Below, in pieces: positions 1 to 9,060 of a DNA stretch of 64,000 nt (position 1 is its first letter; each line of letters opens with the position of its first letter). A model generated the notes under the pieces. It saw only the letters and a program-made list of their open reading frames with translations, ran no database searches and was not told the DNA's origin. Position numbers and translations under genes: made by a program. The DNA is from Bacillota bacterium (GTDB lineage Bacteria; Bacillota; Clostridia; Christensenellales; Christensenellaceae): assembly GCA_023393165.1 (NCBI GenBank), contig JAEWMJ010000044.1, positions 49,413 to 113,412 of the forward strand, read 5' to 3'.

Positions 1-1
1 G

Positions 2-355
2 CTGGAATTTGTCCGGAAGACCGGGTTTTCAAAACTGCATGTTTTTCCCTATTCCGAACGCACCGGAACCAAAGCCGCGGGTATGGAGGATCAGGTGCCG
101 GTGGAAATTCGCAAAAAAAGAGCGAATATCTTAATAGCGCTTGGGAAGGAAGCGGAATATGCATATATCAGAAGTTTCCTTAATAAAGAAGAATCCGTTT
201 TGTTTGAACGCATGGTCGGAAACGGACTCGCGGAGGGCCATACGGGCAGGTATGTCAAGGTGCGCGCCGCCGCCCGCCCGAACGATAATGATATTGTTTT
301 GATGCTCGGGCAAAAAGATGATATACTATTCGGTGAAGTGAAAAAAGGAGGCTAA
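2..355 (+). CDS. mtaB: tRNA t6A37 methylthiotransferase MtaB, C-terminal part
   Basis: This is the 3' end of a gene that begins upstream of the window; the reading frame is open from base 2. The first visible residues contain the HVFPYSxRxGT pattern and the following KKRxxxL stretch that closes the radical SAM core of MiaB/MtaB-type methylthiotransferases, followed by a TRAM-like C-terminal region. The enzyme adds a methylthio group to threonylcarbamoyladenosine at tRNA position 37. The FeS-cluster cysteines lie outside the window, so catalytic competence cannot be judged. The stop codon is 2 bases before the start of the HIT gene, so the two are probably co-transcribed. Confidence 0.85.
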   Translation: MEFVRKTGFSKLHVFPYSERTGTKAAGMEDQVPVEIRKKRANILIALGKEAEYAYIRSFLNKEESVLFERMVGNGLAEGHTGRYVKVRAAARPNDNDIVLMLGQKDDILFGEVKKGG

Positions 356-357
356 GT

Positions 358-702
358 ATGGAAGACTGTATTTTTTGCAAGATCGTTGCCGGAGAGATTC
401 CCTGCAAAAAAGTGTACGAAGACGAGCAGGTGCTTGCGTTTTACGATGTAAATCCCGCTGCGCCCGTGCACGTACTGGTGATCCCCAAAAAGCATATCCG
501 GGATATCACGCAGGTATCCGCGGAGGATATGGCTATTGTGAGCGCTGTGATTTTGACGGCGCAAAAAATAGTGAAGGAAATGAACCTGTCGGAAGACGGA
601 TTCCGCGTGGTTATAAACACCGGAAAGATGGGCGGACAGACGGTGCCACATCTTCATTTCCATATTTTGGGCGGAAGAATGCTTGCGTGGCCTCCGGGCT
701 GA
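358..702 (+). CDS. HIT family protein (HinT-like nucleotide hydrolase)
   Basis: The 114-residue product has the full Hint layout: N-terminal CxxC (DCIFCKI), a central NPAAPVHxLVIPKKH stretch, and the histidine triad HLHFH near residue 98-102, ending in the family-typical WPPG. These proteins hydrolyse purine nucleoside phosphoramidates and acyl-adenylates. All three triad histidines are present. The residue just before the triad is Pro where Tyr or His is more common, which is a minor variation. The start ATG follows an AAAGGAGG ribosome site that overlaps the end of mtaB. Confidence 0.9.
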   Translation: MEDCIFCKIVAGEIPCKKVYEDEQVLAFYDVNPAAPVHVLVIPKKHIRDITQVSAEDMAIVSAVILTAQKIVKEMNLSEDGFRVVINTGKMGGQTVPHLHFHILGGRMLAWPPG

Positions 703-715
703 GACCAATTAGTTA

Positions 716-744
716 TTGACATAAAGCGTGGTTTTTAATATAAT
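716..744 (+). promoter_or_regulatory. Sigma-A promoter of rpsU
   Basis: A perfect consensus promoter is visible: TTGACA at 716-721, a 17-base spacer, and TATAAT at 739-744. Transcription would begin near 751, giving a leader of about 60 bases before rpsU. This is the best match to the vegetative consensus that I found in the window. Confidence 0.85.
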
Positions 745-813
745 ACACGTATTATATAATGACTCCCAAGAAAAGCATGAGTTATAGTCTGAATATGGGA
801 GGGAGGGATATAA

Positions 814-987
814 ATGGCCGAGATCCGGGTTGGTGAAAACGAATCTTTAGAAAGTGCTTTGAGAAGGTTTAAGCGCAAGTGCGCTAGATCTGGTGTTCTT
901 GCTGAAATCAGAAAGCGCGAACATTATGAGAAACCCAGCGTGAAAAGAAAGAAGAAGGCAGAAGCTGCGAGGAAAAGGAAGCACTAA
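814..987 (+). CDS. rpsU: 30S ribosomal protein S21
   Basis: The 57-residue basic protein starts MAEIRVGENESLESALRRFK and has the conserved KRKCARSGVLAEIRKREHYEKPS core and a Lys/Arg-rich tail, which is the full length of S21. S21 sits on the 30S platform near the 16S rRNA 3' end. The ATG at 814 lies 8 bases behind a strong GGGAGGGA site. The gene has its own consensus promoter and its own terminator, so it is a monocistronic unit. Confidence 0.97.
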   Translation: MAEIRVGENESLESALRRFKRKCARSGVLAEIRKREHYEKPSVKRKKKAEAARKRKH

Positions 988-1002
988 ATAATTTTGATAA
1001 TA

Positions 1003-1038
1003 AACGCTTGATTGATATAAATCAATCAAGCGTTTTTT
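1003..1038 (+). terminator. Intrinsic terminator of rpsU
   Basis: A 14-bp perfect stem (1003-1016 with 1021-1034) closes a four-base loop and runs into TTTTTTATT. It lies 16 bases after the rpsU stop. Confidence 0.9.
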
Positions 1039-1040
1039 AT

Positions 1041-1190
1041 TACTTTTCTTTTAGAGAAAAGTAAAGTAACCAAAATAAAACCCATTCCCTGTAATAAATA
1101 ATTCATGAAGGCTGGCGCCAAAGAAAAGCAAGCTTGGTTTTCTTTGGGTCTTACCCTTTCTTTTTCAAAAGAAAGGGTAAGTATTTCTTT
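1041..1190. repeat. Hairpin-rich dispersed-repeat-like element
   Basis: This gap carries two near-palindromes: ACTTTTCTTTTAGAGAAAAGT at its left edge and an 11-bp perfect stem (1150-1160 with 1171-1181) at its right edge. The inner flanks AACCAAAATAAAACCC and GGTTTTCTTTGGGT are inverted relatives of each other, so the whole block is one large imperfect inverted repeat. A related hairpin preceded by TTGGTTTTCTTT recurs at 11914-11962. That recurrence argues for a dispersed intergenic repeat family and not for gene-specific regulation. Confidence 0.55.
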
Positions 1191-1248
1191 TTTTCAGGAT
1201 ACTTTCATACATATGAATAAACGGCTATTCGGGTGGATCGTGGTTTGT

Positions 1249-1551
1249 ATGAAGAAAAAAAAGCTGAAAAACAACAAAACAATGGAAAAAATAACACAGG
1301 TGTTCGAGCTTCCGACCGAAGTGCTGGGAAGTTCAAGGATGGTCTTGTCGGGCAACAGCAACCTGTTTATAGAGAACCATGAAGGTATCTGCAAATATAC
1401 CCTTACTGAAATCTGCGTAAGGGTTCCGGGCCTTATTGTGTGCATTTGCGGAAAAGAACTTATTCTCAAGGCCATGGGCAAAGAAAACTTGATTGTATAC
1501 GGCGATATCAGTGATATAAAATTCGAGCCGGAAAGGCGGGAAACATGCTGA
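1249..1551 (+). CDS. yqfC: Sporulation protein YqfC
   Basis: The product matches the small YqfC family: a basic start (MKKKKLKNN), an ELP motif, a GNxxLxIENHxGI core and a repeated beta-strand pattern of the form LIVCICGKEL...LIVYGDISDIKFE. In Bacillus the yqfCD pair is made in the mother cell and is needed for normal spore formation. The frame is open upstream to 1105, but the family begins at the Lys-rich segment, so I place the start at ATG 1249. The upstream codons lie inside repeat DNA. The Shine-Dalgarno site (GGGTGG) is weak, so the start is less certain than the gene. The end overlaps yqfD by 7 bases. Confidence 0.82.
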   Translation: MKKKKLKNNKTMEKITQVFELPTEVLGSSRMVLSGNSNLFIENHEGICKYTLTEICVRVPGLIVCICGKELILKAMGKENLIVYGDISDIKFEPERRETC

Positions 1552-2723
1552 CGGACCGTTTGGCGGATATTTTCCGTGGGTATGTGGTGGTGGTGGCCGA
1601 GGGACTGTCTCCCGAACGGCTGATCAACCTTTGCAACCAAAACAATATAGAACTTCGGAACGTGCGGCGGATCTCCTATACCGGGCTTTGCCTAAGACTT
1701 TCTTTCAGCGGATACCGGAAGCTCAAAAAAATTGTGGACAGCCAGAAATACAGGCTGGATGTACACAAGAGGGGCGGCATACCACTTAAAATACTCAGCG
1801 TAAAAAAAAGGATTGTCATTCTGCCGGCAATCGCGTTTCTTGTAATCGCGCTGCTGATATCTTCCACATACGTCTGGGATGTCCGCTATACCGGATTCGA
1901 CCGGGTGAATAAGTTTGAGGTACAGGAGATGATAGAAAACATGGGCCTGAAGGTCGGCGCCAGAATCAGCGATCTCAACAAACCTGAAGCGGAAAAGGCT
2001 ATCATGGAAAACTTTAAAGAACTGGCCTGGGTCAACATTTACACAAAGGGGACCCAGCTCAACATACAGGTCGTTGAAGCGGACCTGCCCGAGAAGATGA
2101 TACAAAATCAGGGGGTGGCGGACATCATTGCAAAAAAAGACGGATATGTCGTTGATTTGCGCGTTTTTGCGGGCGAACCTTTGGTAGCCGAAGGCCAGAC
2201 GGTAAAAAAAGGCCAGGTATTGATATCGGGGGATGTGATAAACGCCGAAGGCGCGCTTCAAATGCAGGTCGCGGCCAGGGGAGAAGTGTATGCAAAAACT
2301 ACTTATTCCGGGGTGGCGTCAAAACCGCTTACGCAAATGGTTGCCCAAAAAACTGGAAACGTGTATAATATGAAATATATTAAACTGGGGGAAAATATAT
2401 ATCCCATTACTCCGGGCTTTCCGCCATATGGACAATATGCGGCCGAGGTGGACAGCGTAACGGTAGTCGGTGAAAATATGCCGATGTATTTTAAGGTATA
2501 CGACGTCCGCATTTGCGAAACGGAAATGGCCGAGGTCCCTGTTGACGAATCAATGCTGTTTGCGGAGCTGAAAGAGCAGGCGTACAACAAAGCGCTGTCG
2601 GGCGGGGTTGACCCCAAGAATATTGCGAAAGTGAATGTAATAACAAAAAAAAGCGATACTGAAATGCAGGTGCTGGTTATAATAGAAGCATTGGAAGAAA
2701 TCTCACAGGTAGTGAACAGATAG
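1545..2723 (+). CDS. yqfD: Sporulation protein YqfD
   Basis: This 392-residue protein has the YqfD layout: a short cytoplasmic N-terminal domain, one membrane helix at about residues 90-109, and a long exported part. After the helix comes a POTRA-like segment (YTGFDRVNKFEVQEMIE), then a beta-rich region with a biotinyl-lipoyl-like motif (DGYVVDLRVFAGEPLV). The protein is a membrane partner of YqfC in sporulation. Its length is normal for the family. Translation is coupled to yqfC (overlap of 7 bases) and the stop TAG overlaps the ribosome site of phoH. Confidence 0.9.
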   Translation: MLTDRLADIFRGYVVVVAEGLSPERLINLCNQNNIELRNVRRISYTGLCLRLSFSGYRKLKKIVDSQKYRLDVHKRGGIPLKILSVKKRIVILPAIAFLVIALLISSTYVWDVRYTGFDRVNKFEVQEMIENMGLKVGARISDLNKPEAEKAIMENFKELAWVNIYTKGTQLNIQVVEADLPEKMIQNQGVADIIAKKDGYVVDLRVFAGEPLVAEGQTVKKGQVLISGDVINAEGALQMQVAARGEVYAKTTYSGVASKPLTQMVAQKTGNVYNMKYIKLGENIYPITPGFPPYGQYAAEVDSVTVVGENMPMYFKVYDVRICETEMAEVPVDESMLFAELKEQAYNKALSGGVDPKNIAKVNVITKKSDTEMQVLVIIEALEEISQVVNR

Positions 2724-2741
2724 GAGAGAATTTTAAATACA

Positions 2742-3707
2742 TTGGAAAATACACAGGTAGAATTTGACAGCCTGGAACAAATGATGGGCATTTTCGGCAA
2801 CTTCGATGAAAACATCAATCTGATCGCGCGTGAAAGCGAAACAACCTTTTCCTTATCAAATCATGGAATATCCTTTGCGGGAGAAGCGGAAAACGCTCGC
2901 TTGGCTGCCGATGTGGTTGAGACGCTGAAAAAGTTATACAGTAAAAACGAGCATATAGACAAAACTGCGGTAGGGTATGCGTTTGATCTGGTCCGTGAAG
3001 GACAGTTGGATATGGCGCTTGAAATGATGTCGGACGTGGTTGCGATCACGGCAAAGGGCAGGCAGATCAAATGCAGGTCGCTCGGCCAAAAACAATACAT
3101 CAAGGCAATCAAATGCAATACGGTGACCTTTTGCATAGGCCCGGCCGGGACAGGCAAAACTTATCTGGCCATGGCGATGGCGGTGGTTGCGCTTAAAAAC
3201 AAACAGGTCAGCAGGATCATTCTGACGCGTCCCGCTGTTGAAGCGGGGGAAAAACTCGGATTTTTACCGGGTGATTTGCAAAACAAGGTCGATCCGTATC
3301 TGCGTCCCCTGTACGACGCTCTTTATGATTTCATGGGGCCGGACGCTTACCAGCGGCTGTCCGAAAGCGGCGTGATTGAAGTGGCGCCGCTCGCTTATAT
3401 GCGTGGAAGAACGCTGAACGACGCTTTTATAATTTTAGACGAGGCGCAAAATTGTACAAGCGAGCAGATGAAAATGTTCCTGACACGTTTTGGAGAAGGC
3501 TCCAAAGTGGTGGTGAACGGAGATATCACGCAGATCGACCTGCCCAAGGAACGGGCTTCGGGGCTTAAAAAATGTACCGATATCCTCAGAAACATTCAGG
3601 ATATCGCAATCATCAACCTGACAAACAAGGACGTTGTGAGGCATTCGCTGGTCCGCAGTATTATCAAGGCTTTTGAAAAACACGAAATGGATGACCGCGC
3701 ACTATAA
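2742..3707 (+). CDS. phoH: PhoH family ATPase (PhoH-like, YqfE position)
   Basis: The 321-residue product has a small N-terminal segment and a PhoH ATPase domain with Walker A GPAGTGKT at residues 133-140 and Walker B IILDEAQN around Asp233-Glu234. PhoH proteins are cytoplasmic ATPases; in this conserved neighbourhood (yqfF, ybeY, era) they are linked to RNA metabolism, although the exact role is unsettled. The start is TTG at 2742, 14 bases after an AGGAGA site; there is no in-frame ATG near it. The 3' end overlaps the start region of yqfF. Confidence 0.92.
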   Translation: MENTQVEFDSLEQMMGIFGNFDENINLIARESETTFSLSNHGISFAGEAENARLAADVVETLKKLYSKNEHIDKTAVGYAFDLVREGQLDMALEMMSDVVAITAKGRQIKCRSLGQKQYIKAIKCNTVTFCIGPAGTGKTYLAMAMAVVALKNKQVSRIILTRPAVEAGEKLGFLPGDLQNKVDPYLRPLYDALYDFMGPDAYQRLSESGVIEVAPLAYMRGRTLNDAFIILDEAQNCTSEQMKMFLTRFGEGSKVVVNGDITQIDLPKERASGLKKCTDILRNIQDIAIINLTNKDVVRHSLVRSIIKAFEKHEMDDRAL

Positions 3708-5976
3708 AGAAAAGGGGTCGGACAATATAAAAAAAGTTCTATCAAAAGATACCTGGCTGAAATTTTTATGCATTTTAGGTTCGTTTGCACTATGCTGTAT
3801 CATTGTGCTGCTTTCAACTGCGCCTGAAACCCACAATATCTCCGAGGGGGAAATATCGCCCGAAACAATTACGGCGCCAAGGGATTTTGTGGATGAAGAC
3901 GCAACCCAAAAACTGCAGGAAGAAGAACGCGCAAAGATCGGGCCCGAATATAATCGAGACAGCGGCGTTACGCAGGAATCGCTTAATGCGCTGGCGGCGG
4001 ACTTCTCCGCTTTTGAGTCCGCGCGGGACTTATCGCAGCAATACTATATAAACGCGCAAATATCCGCCCTGCAGGCGGCGGAAAACCAGCGGGTGCAGTC
4101 CGAGATACAGAACATGCAGAACAGTTCCAAGGCGTCTGCCGCCGCAACACCTACCGCGGATGTGATTACCGCCGAGGATGTTGTGTTCGTTCCGGAAAAC
4201 ATCGACTGGCAGGCGATCCTTCCCGAGCAGGAACAAACCAACATTCAGGGGATGCTTCCCACCTATCTGACTGATCTGGACTGGATCACCGTGATCAGTA
4301 TGACAAAAGAAAAACTGGCCGAAATATACGATGCCGTTTACAATTCGGCAAGCCAGGAGCTTACCACCGGATTCAAGACGGAAAACTCGAACGAAGTGAT
4401 CAGCAGGATCGTCTTGAACACAACGGAGGCAACTTCCCTTACGGCGCAGGAATCGCGGCTTATAACCGAGTGCCTGCAAAAGGACCTGAAAGCAAACATC
4501 GTATTCGATCAGGCGGCGACCCGGCTTAAACAGGACGAAGCCGCAAACAGCGTCAGCCCGGTGATGTACAGAAAGGGCCAGAACATAGTCATGAAGGGCG
4601 AACTTGTAACGCCCGAGCAGTACTCCATACTGGACCAGCTTGGACTGCTCGATCAGCCGGATTCCGAGCGGGATTACACGCTGTCCACCGTTCTGTATAT
4701 TGCGCTGTTATTTGTCGTATATGTCATTTATACTATAAACTTTGACAAGCGCTTGGCCGCCAACTTAAAACACGTGGCCATACTCGCCATCCTGGCCGTG
4801 CTTGCGATGGGCGTGACCGCTATTATGGCGCGTATCGCGCCTGAAATACTCATCACATATATGGTTGTGATACTGGCCGCGGTTCTTGTATCCACCAAAA
4901 GCGCCGTTTCCTACGGCGTATTTATCGCGCTGCTGGTGGCGACTGTTTTAACGGCCAGGCACGACTTTTTTTCGGATACGGGATTTATCCGGGTGATCGT
5001 CTCCATTTCGGGCGGTATATTTGCCGCGGCGGTCTTAAAGAAGGTTTCTTTCCGCGCGGCGCTGATTCTGGCCGGACTTGTGGCAAGCATACCGGGAATC
5101 GTTCTGCAGGTCGTTTTATGGAAGGAGAACATTGTCCAGCCCGCCGCAGTATTGACCAATATGGCCTGGTTGGTGGTAGGCGGCGTTATGTCGGGCGTAG
5201 TTGCGGTCGGTTTGCTGCCTGCGATGGAAAGCATATTCAAGATCACTACGCCGGCAAAATTGCTGGAACTGTCCGATCCCAACCATCCGCTTTTAAAAAG
5301 GCTGCTTTTAGAGGCGCCGGGTACATACCATCACAGTTTGTTTGTAGGCAATCTTGCGGAGGCTGCGTGCGACGCGGTGGGCGCGAACGCCCTTCTTGCC
5401 CGCGTAGGGTCTTATTACCACGATGTGGGCAAACTCAAAAATCCAATGTATTTTGTTGAAAACCAGCGCAACGTAAATCCTCACGACGGGATGCTTCCAG
5501 AACAAAGCGCCCAGATTATCATGGATCATGTCGCGGACGGTTATGAAATGCTGACAAAATATAAAATGCCGTCCGAAATCAAAAAGATCGAGCAGCAGCA
5601 TCATGGCGATACCGCCGTGGCGTTCTTTTACCATAAGGCAAAAAAAACCGAAGACGGGGTGGATATAAACGATTACAGGTATCCCTGCCCCAAGCCGGAT
5701 ACGCGCGAAAGCGCGATCGTGATGCTGGCGGATACTGTTGAAGCCGCCATGCGTACGCTGGATAATCCCTCCGAACAGGAAACCTTTGAGTTTATCCAAA
5801 ATCTGATTAAGGGCAAGTATGACGACGGACAGATGGACTTGACGCCCCTGACGCGGCGCGATATGACAATGATCGCCCGTGCTTTTACCAATATATATTC
5901 AGGCATGCAGCATACCAGGATCAAGTATCCCAGATTAAACCTTGAAGAGGATAAAGATGAAAATAGTCATATGTGA
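3691..5976 (+). CDS. pgpH: 7TM-HD protein YqfF/PgpH, c-di-AMP phosphodiesterase
   Basis: The order of parts is that of PgpH: a first membrane helix close to the N-terminus, a large extracellular 7TMR-HDED domain, a seven-helix membrane block from about 4680 to 5260, and a cytoplasmic HD phosphohydrolase domain. The metal-binding His-Asp pair falls at residues 577-578 (YYHDVGK) and is preceded by YHHS. Members hydrolyse the second messenger c-di-AMP. I use ATG 3691, inside the end of phoH; TTG 3673 is also in frame. The best Shine-Dalgarno-like run (AAAAGGGG, 3711-3718) lies downstream of both, so the true start is uncertain by some 10 codons. Confidence 0.9.
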   Translation: MTAHYKEKGSDNIKKVLSKDTWLKFLCILGSFALCCIIVLLSTAPETHNISEGEISPETITAPRDFVDEDATQKLQEEERAKIGPEYNRDSGVTQESLNALAADFSAFESARDLSQQYYINAQISALQAAENQRVQSEIQNMQNSSKASAAATPTADVITAEDVVFVPENIDWQAILPEQEQTNIQGMLPTYLTDLDWITVISMTKEKLAEIYDAVYNSASQELTTGFKTENSNEVISRIVLNTTEATSLTAQESRLITECLQKDLKANIVFDQAATRLKQDEAANSVSPVMYRKGQNIVMKGELVTPEQYSILDQLGLLDQPDSERDYTLSTVLYIALLFVVYVIYTINFDKRLAANLKHVAILAILAVLAMGVTAIMARIAPEILITYMVVILAAVLVSTKSAVSYGVFIALLVATVLTARHDFFSDTGFIRVIVSISGGIFAAAVLKKVSFRAALILAGLVASIPGIVLQVVLWKENIVQPAAVLTNMAWLVVGGVMSGVVAVGLLPAMESIFKITTPAKLLELSDPNHPLLKRLLLEAPGTYHHSLFVGNLAEAACDAVGANALLARVGSYYHDVGKLKNPMYFVENQRNVNPHDGMLPEQSAQIIMDHVADGYEMLTKYKMPSEIKKIEQQHHGDTAVAFFYHKAKKTEDGVDINDYRYPCPKPDTRESAIVMLADTVEAAMRTLDNPSEQETFEFIQNLIKGKYDDGQMDLTPLTRRDMTMIARAFTNIYSGMQHTRIKYPRLNLEEDKDENSHM

Positions 5977-6439
5977 AAATGAAATGTTGCCCAAAGTTTC
6001 CGAGTATTGTGATACAATAATGCTGGCGGCAGGGGAAGCCCTGCGATCCGACGGCATTGACGGGACGCTGAATATTCTTTTTGCAGATAACGAAGAGATA
6101 AGGCGGATGAATGGCGAGTTCAGGGATGTTGACAGCGTTACGGATGTGCTGTCCTTTCCGGAAAATGAGCTTAAAATGCCAATCTGCGAATCGCACGGCC
6201 CGGTTCTGGAAAGAGACCCGGAAACAGGGGAAATCATACTGGGCGATATCGCGATTTGTGTGGACAGGGCCGAGGAACAGGCTTTGGATTACGGACATTC
6301 ATTGCTCCGGGAACTGTGTTTTTTGGCGGTGCACGGAACGTGCCATTTGATGGGTTACGACCACATGAATGCGGAGGATGAAGAAAAAATGACGGCAAAA
6401 CAGGAACAGATCCTGAATCAATTGGGGATTTTCAGATGA
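5957..6439 (+). CDS. ybeY: Endoribonuclease / rRNA maturation factor YbeY
   Basis: The signature HGxxHLxGYDH is present with zinc ligands His126, His130 and His136. Upstream of it lie the family blocks NEEIRRMNGEFRDVDSVTDVLSFP and GDIAICVDRA. YbeY is a zinc metalloendoribonuclease that acts in 16S rRNA 3' processing and ribosome quality control. ATG 5957 is preferred over the in-frame TTG at 5942 because GAAGAGG lies 6 bases before it. The gene overlaps yqfF by 20 bases and the next gene by 4 bases. Confidence 0.93.
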   Translation: MKIVICENEMLPKVSEYCDTIMLAAGEALRSDGIDGTLNILFADNEEIRRMNGEFRDVDSVTDVLSFPENELKMPICESHGPVLERDPETGEIILGDIAICVDRAEEQALDYGHSLLRELCFLAVHGTCHLMGYDHMNAEDEEKMTAKQEQILNQLGIFR

Positions 6440-7143
6440 AACCGGTAATCAACAGTTTTAATCACGCGATCAGCGGGATTATGCAGGCGTTTAAACTCGA
6501 AAAAAACATGAAAATACATTTCGTGCTGATGGTGGCGGTGGTGGTCACCGCAGTCATGACGCACGTTACAAGATTCGAACTCATTGCGCTTGTTATATCC
6601 ATTGCATTCGTTCTTTTTGCGGAACTATTAAACACGGCTGTGGAAGCCGTCTGCGACCTGATCACAAAGGAATATAACGAGTTCGCCAAAATTGCGAAAA
6701 ATGTCGCTGCCGGCGCCGTGCTGATAACGGCCTGCAATGCGGTTGTAGTCGGATACCTTGTGTTTTACAGGAAATTCTACAATTTCGCGCTGATTTCGCT
6801 GGATTATCTCAATAATCTGCCGGCGCACGTTACGTTCGCAAGCCTGATCGTGCTGTTTGTGGTTGTAATCATATTAAAATCGCGGTCGGTTAAAAAAAGG
6901 GGAACCTATGTTCAGGGAGGCATGCCCAGCGGCCATACGGCGTTCGCTTTTTCGCTTTTCACCGCGATCGCGCTTACATCCAGGGACCCGATCGCAGCTT
7001 CTTTCAGCGCGGTAATCGCGCTGATCGTTGCCGAAAGCAGGATGGAAACAAAGGTGCACACCTTTCTTGAAGTTGCAATGGGCGCTCTTTTGGGCATACT
7101 GATAACGGTAATTGTGTTTCAGATTACACAAATATTCACATGA
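6436..7143 (+). CDS. Diacylglycerol/undecaprenol kinase fused to a PAP2-type phosphatase domain
   Basis: The N-terminal 115 residues are DgkA-like: three membrane helices with ELLNTAVEAVCDL and the downstream KNVAAGAVL block. The C-terminal half is a PAP2 domain with the KxxGTYxQGGMPSGH motif and a later His (KVHTFLEVAMGALLG). In lipid metabolism DgkA phosphorylates undecaprenol or diacylglycerol, and PAP2 removes phosphate from lipid phosphates, so the fusion combines two opposed lipid-phosphate activities at the membrane. Such fusions are known in clostridia. The gene begins in an ATGA overlap with ybeY. Confidence 0.88.
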   Translation: MKPVINSFNHAISGIMQAFKLEKNMKIHFVLMVAVVVTAVMTHVTRFELIALVISIAFVLFAELLNTAVEAVCDLITKEYNEFAKIAKNVAAGAVLITACNAVVVGYLVFYRKFYNFALISLDYLNNLPAHVTFASLIVLFVVVIILKSRSVKKRGTYVQGGMPSGHTAFAFSLFTAIALTSRDPIAASFSAVIALIVAESRMETKVHTFLEVAMGALLGILITVIVFQITQIFT

Positions 7144-7161
7144 TTGTAAAGGAGAAAAAAA

Positions 7162-8046
7162 TTGTCTGATTTTAAATCGGGTTTTATTGCGCTGATTGGA
7201 AGCCCAAACGTGGGAAAATCAACTTTAATGAACCGGATGGTTGGAACAAAGATATCCATTGTCTCCAAAAAACCCCAAACAACCCGTACAAAAATATCCG
7301 GAGTACTGACAAAAAGGGATTACCAGATCATATTTCTGGATACGCCGGGTATCCATCCGGCAAAAAACCAATTGGACGAAATCATGCTGCGGACAATCGA
7401 CCAGGCAATCAACGATGTGGACGCGGTATTGTTTATAGTGGACGCAAAGGCGGGTTTCCGCGAGCAGGACAAATGCATGATCGAGCGGCTGGAGCGGCAA
7501 AAGACGCCCTATGTCGTCGCGATCAATAAAATCGACGCGGTCGACAAGCAATGCATGCTGGAATTGATCGGGGAGATCGGGGAGGATAAGGACGTTTTCC
7601 CCATATCCGCAAAAATGGGGGACGGGGTGGACGAACTTTTGCTATCCCTGCAAAATTTTCTGCCTGAGGGGCCCAAATATTATCCGGAAGACGCCGTTAC
7701 GGATCAGCCCGAGCGGGTAATCGCGGCCGAGATGATCCGTGAAAAGGCGCTCCGCCATCTGGGCAAGGAAGTGCCGCATGGCATCGGCGTGGAAATCGAA
7801 AGGATCGAAGCAGACGAAAAAAAGGAAATGGTCAATATTGACGCGGTCATATACTGCGAAAAAGAATCCCACAAGGGAATCGTGATTGGCCGCGGAGGAT
7901 CAAAACTGAAAAAAATCGCAAGTGAAGCCAGGCTTGATATTCAGACGCTGTTCGGACAAAAGGTTTTTTTGCAGGTATGGGTCAAGGTAAAAGAAGATTG
8001 GCGCAATCAAAATTCGGTCTTGAAAATACTTGGGTATAAAGACTAA
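7162..8046 (+). CDS. era: GTPase Era
   Basis: The G1 motif GSPNVGKS, switch region PQTTR, G3 DTPG, G4 NKID and G5 SAK are all present, and the C-terminal KH domain carries IGRGGSKLKKI. At 294 residues the length is standard. Era binds the 3' end of 16S rRNA and helps 30S assembly; the location next to ybeY fits that role. The start is TTG at 7162, 8 bases after GGAG. Confidence 0.96.
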   Translation: MSDFKSGFIALIGSPNVGKSTLMNRMVGTKISIVSKKPQTTRTKISGVLTKRDYQIIFLDTPGIHPAKNQLDEIMLRTIDQAINDVDAVLFIVDAKAGFREQDKCMIERLERQKTPYVVAINKIDAVDKQCMLELIGEIGEDKDVFPISAKMGDGVDELLLSLQNFLPEGPKYYPEDAVTDQPERVIAAEMIREKALRHLGKEVPHGIGVEIERIEADEKKEMVNIDAVIYCEKESHKGIVIGRGGSKLKKIASEARLDIQTLFGQKVFLQVWVKVKEDWRNQNSVLKILGYKD

Positions 8047-8105
8047 AAATACCTTGATAATCTTCCCAGCTTTTTGGCATTCTATTGATTAAGAGGTGTG
8101 TTTAT

Positions 8106-8204
8106 ATGCGGAAAAAGGACGATGTACTTTTAGATTGTTTTTTAAAAACGGGGAAAGTTGGTTACTATTTGTTATATAGGGAGATCCAGAAAAAAGAGGA
8201 CTAA
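8106..8204 (+). CDS. yqzL: YqzL-like small protein
   Basis: A 32-residue protein (MRKKDDVLLDCFLKTGKVGY...) ends in a YLLYREIQKKED tail. It matches the YqzL pattern F-x2-TG-x5-YLLYKE, and the position between era and recO is where yqzL lies in many Firmicutes. The function of YqzL is unknown. An AGAGGTG site lies upstream, and the stop TAA shares one base with the recO start, so the genes are translationally coupled. Confidence 0.7.
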   Translation: MRKKDDVLLDCFLKTGKVGYYLLYREIQKKED

Positions 8205-8914
8205 TGGATAATTCAATGTGCATCGTTATGCGGACGGCGGATTACCGTGATTCGGATAAAATGCTGACGCTGTTTTCGCGCGATGCCGGGCGGGTGTCCG
8301 CACTTGCCCGGGGAGCAAAAAATCTGAAAAATCCAATTGCTGCCGCAAGCCAGCCGTTTTGCTGCGGCATTTTTTCTTTTACAGGGAAAAACGGCAAGCT
8401 GTATGTGAATCAATGTGAGATCAAAAAAGAATTCTATAATATAGGATCGGATTTCGGCAAGTTTGCGGCCGGCTGCGCAATGATGGAGGCGGCGGAAAAA
8501 ATTCTTGAAAACACGGTTGAGTATGACAGGCTTTTTCTGCTGTTGGTCAACTGCCTGTATGCCCTTGAAAAGGGGCTGCCGGCAAAAACGGCGGCCGCCT
8601 ATTTTTTTGTGCAGGTGTCTGATTTGCTGGGGATACGCCCGTCAACCGCGGCCTGCGCGGTTTGCGGCAGAAAGGTCGATGAGCCCCGGCTTTTCTGTGC
8701 CCAGGAAGGCGGTGTGGTTTGCGAAGAATGTTCTTCCGGTTTAAAGGTCCGTAAAGTCCGGCCCGAGTTGATGCAAACCATTGAGAAAATGCTTGCAACC
8801 GATCTTAAAATGATCCGGAAAATTGAAAGTTCCGATCCCGAGGTTCTGCCTGTCATGCGGGAATATCTGGATTTGTTTGGAGAGCTGCATCTGAAGTCGG
8901 CGAATTATTTGTAA
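8204..8914 (+). CDS. recO: DNA repair protein RecO
   Basis: The 236-residue product has an N-terminal OB fold (VMRTADYRDSDKMLTLFSRDAGRVSALARGAKN), a helical core, and a four-Cys zinc motif (CAVCGRK ... CEEC) at about residues 152-178. RecO loads RecA with RecR and anneals SSB-coated strands in gap repair. It is the last gene of the era operon. No clear terminator follows it; the next gene has its own promoter. Confidence 0.94.
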   Translation: MDNSMCIVMRTADYRDSDKMLTLFSRDAGRVSALARGAKNLKNPIAAASQPFCCGIFSFTGKNGKLYVNQCEIKKEFYNIGSDFGKFAAGCAMMEAAEKILENTVEYDRLFLLLVNCLYALEKGLPAKTAAAYFFVQVSDLLGIRPSTAACAVCGRKVDEPRLFCAQEGGVVCEECSSGLKVRKVRPELMQTIEKMLATDLKMIRKIESSDPEVLPVMREYLDLFGELHLKSANYL

Positions 8915-8964
8915 GGTACGGCAAGATCGTTTCATAAAATGTGATAAGTTTTGAGATTTTATTA

Positions 8965-8993
8965 TTGTAATATGCAAAAAAGTGCTGTATAAT
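8965..8993 (+). promoter_or_regulatory. Promoter of ppdK
   Basis: TTGTAA at 8965-8970 and TATAAT at 8988-8993 are 17 bases apart. The predicted start of transcription leaves a leader of about 60 bases that ends in a GAGAGGAG ribosome site. No riboswitch fold was recognised in the leader. Confidence 0.65.
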
Positions 8994-9060
8994 ACAACCC
9001 GGAATTATTTTCTAAGTATTCAATTTATATAATAAAATAATTTTTGAGAGGAGCAAAAGA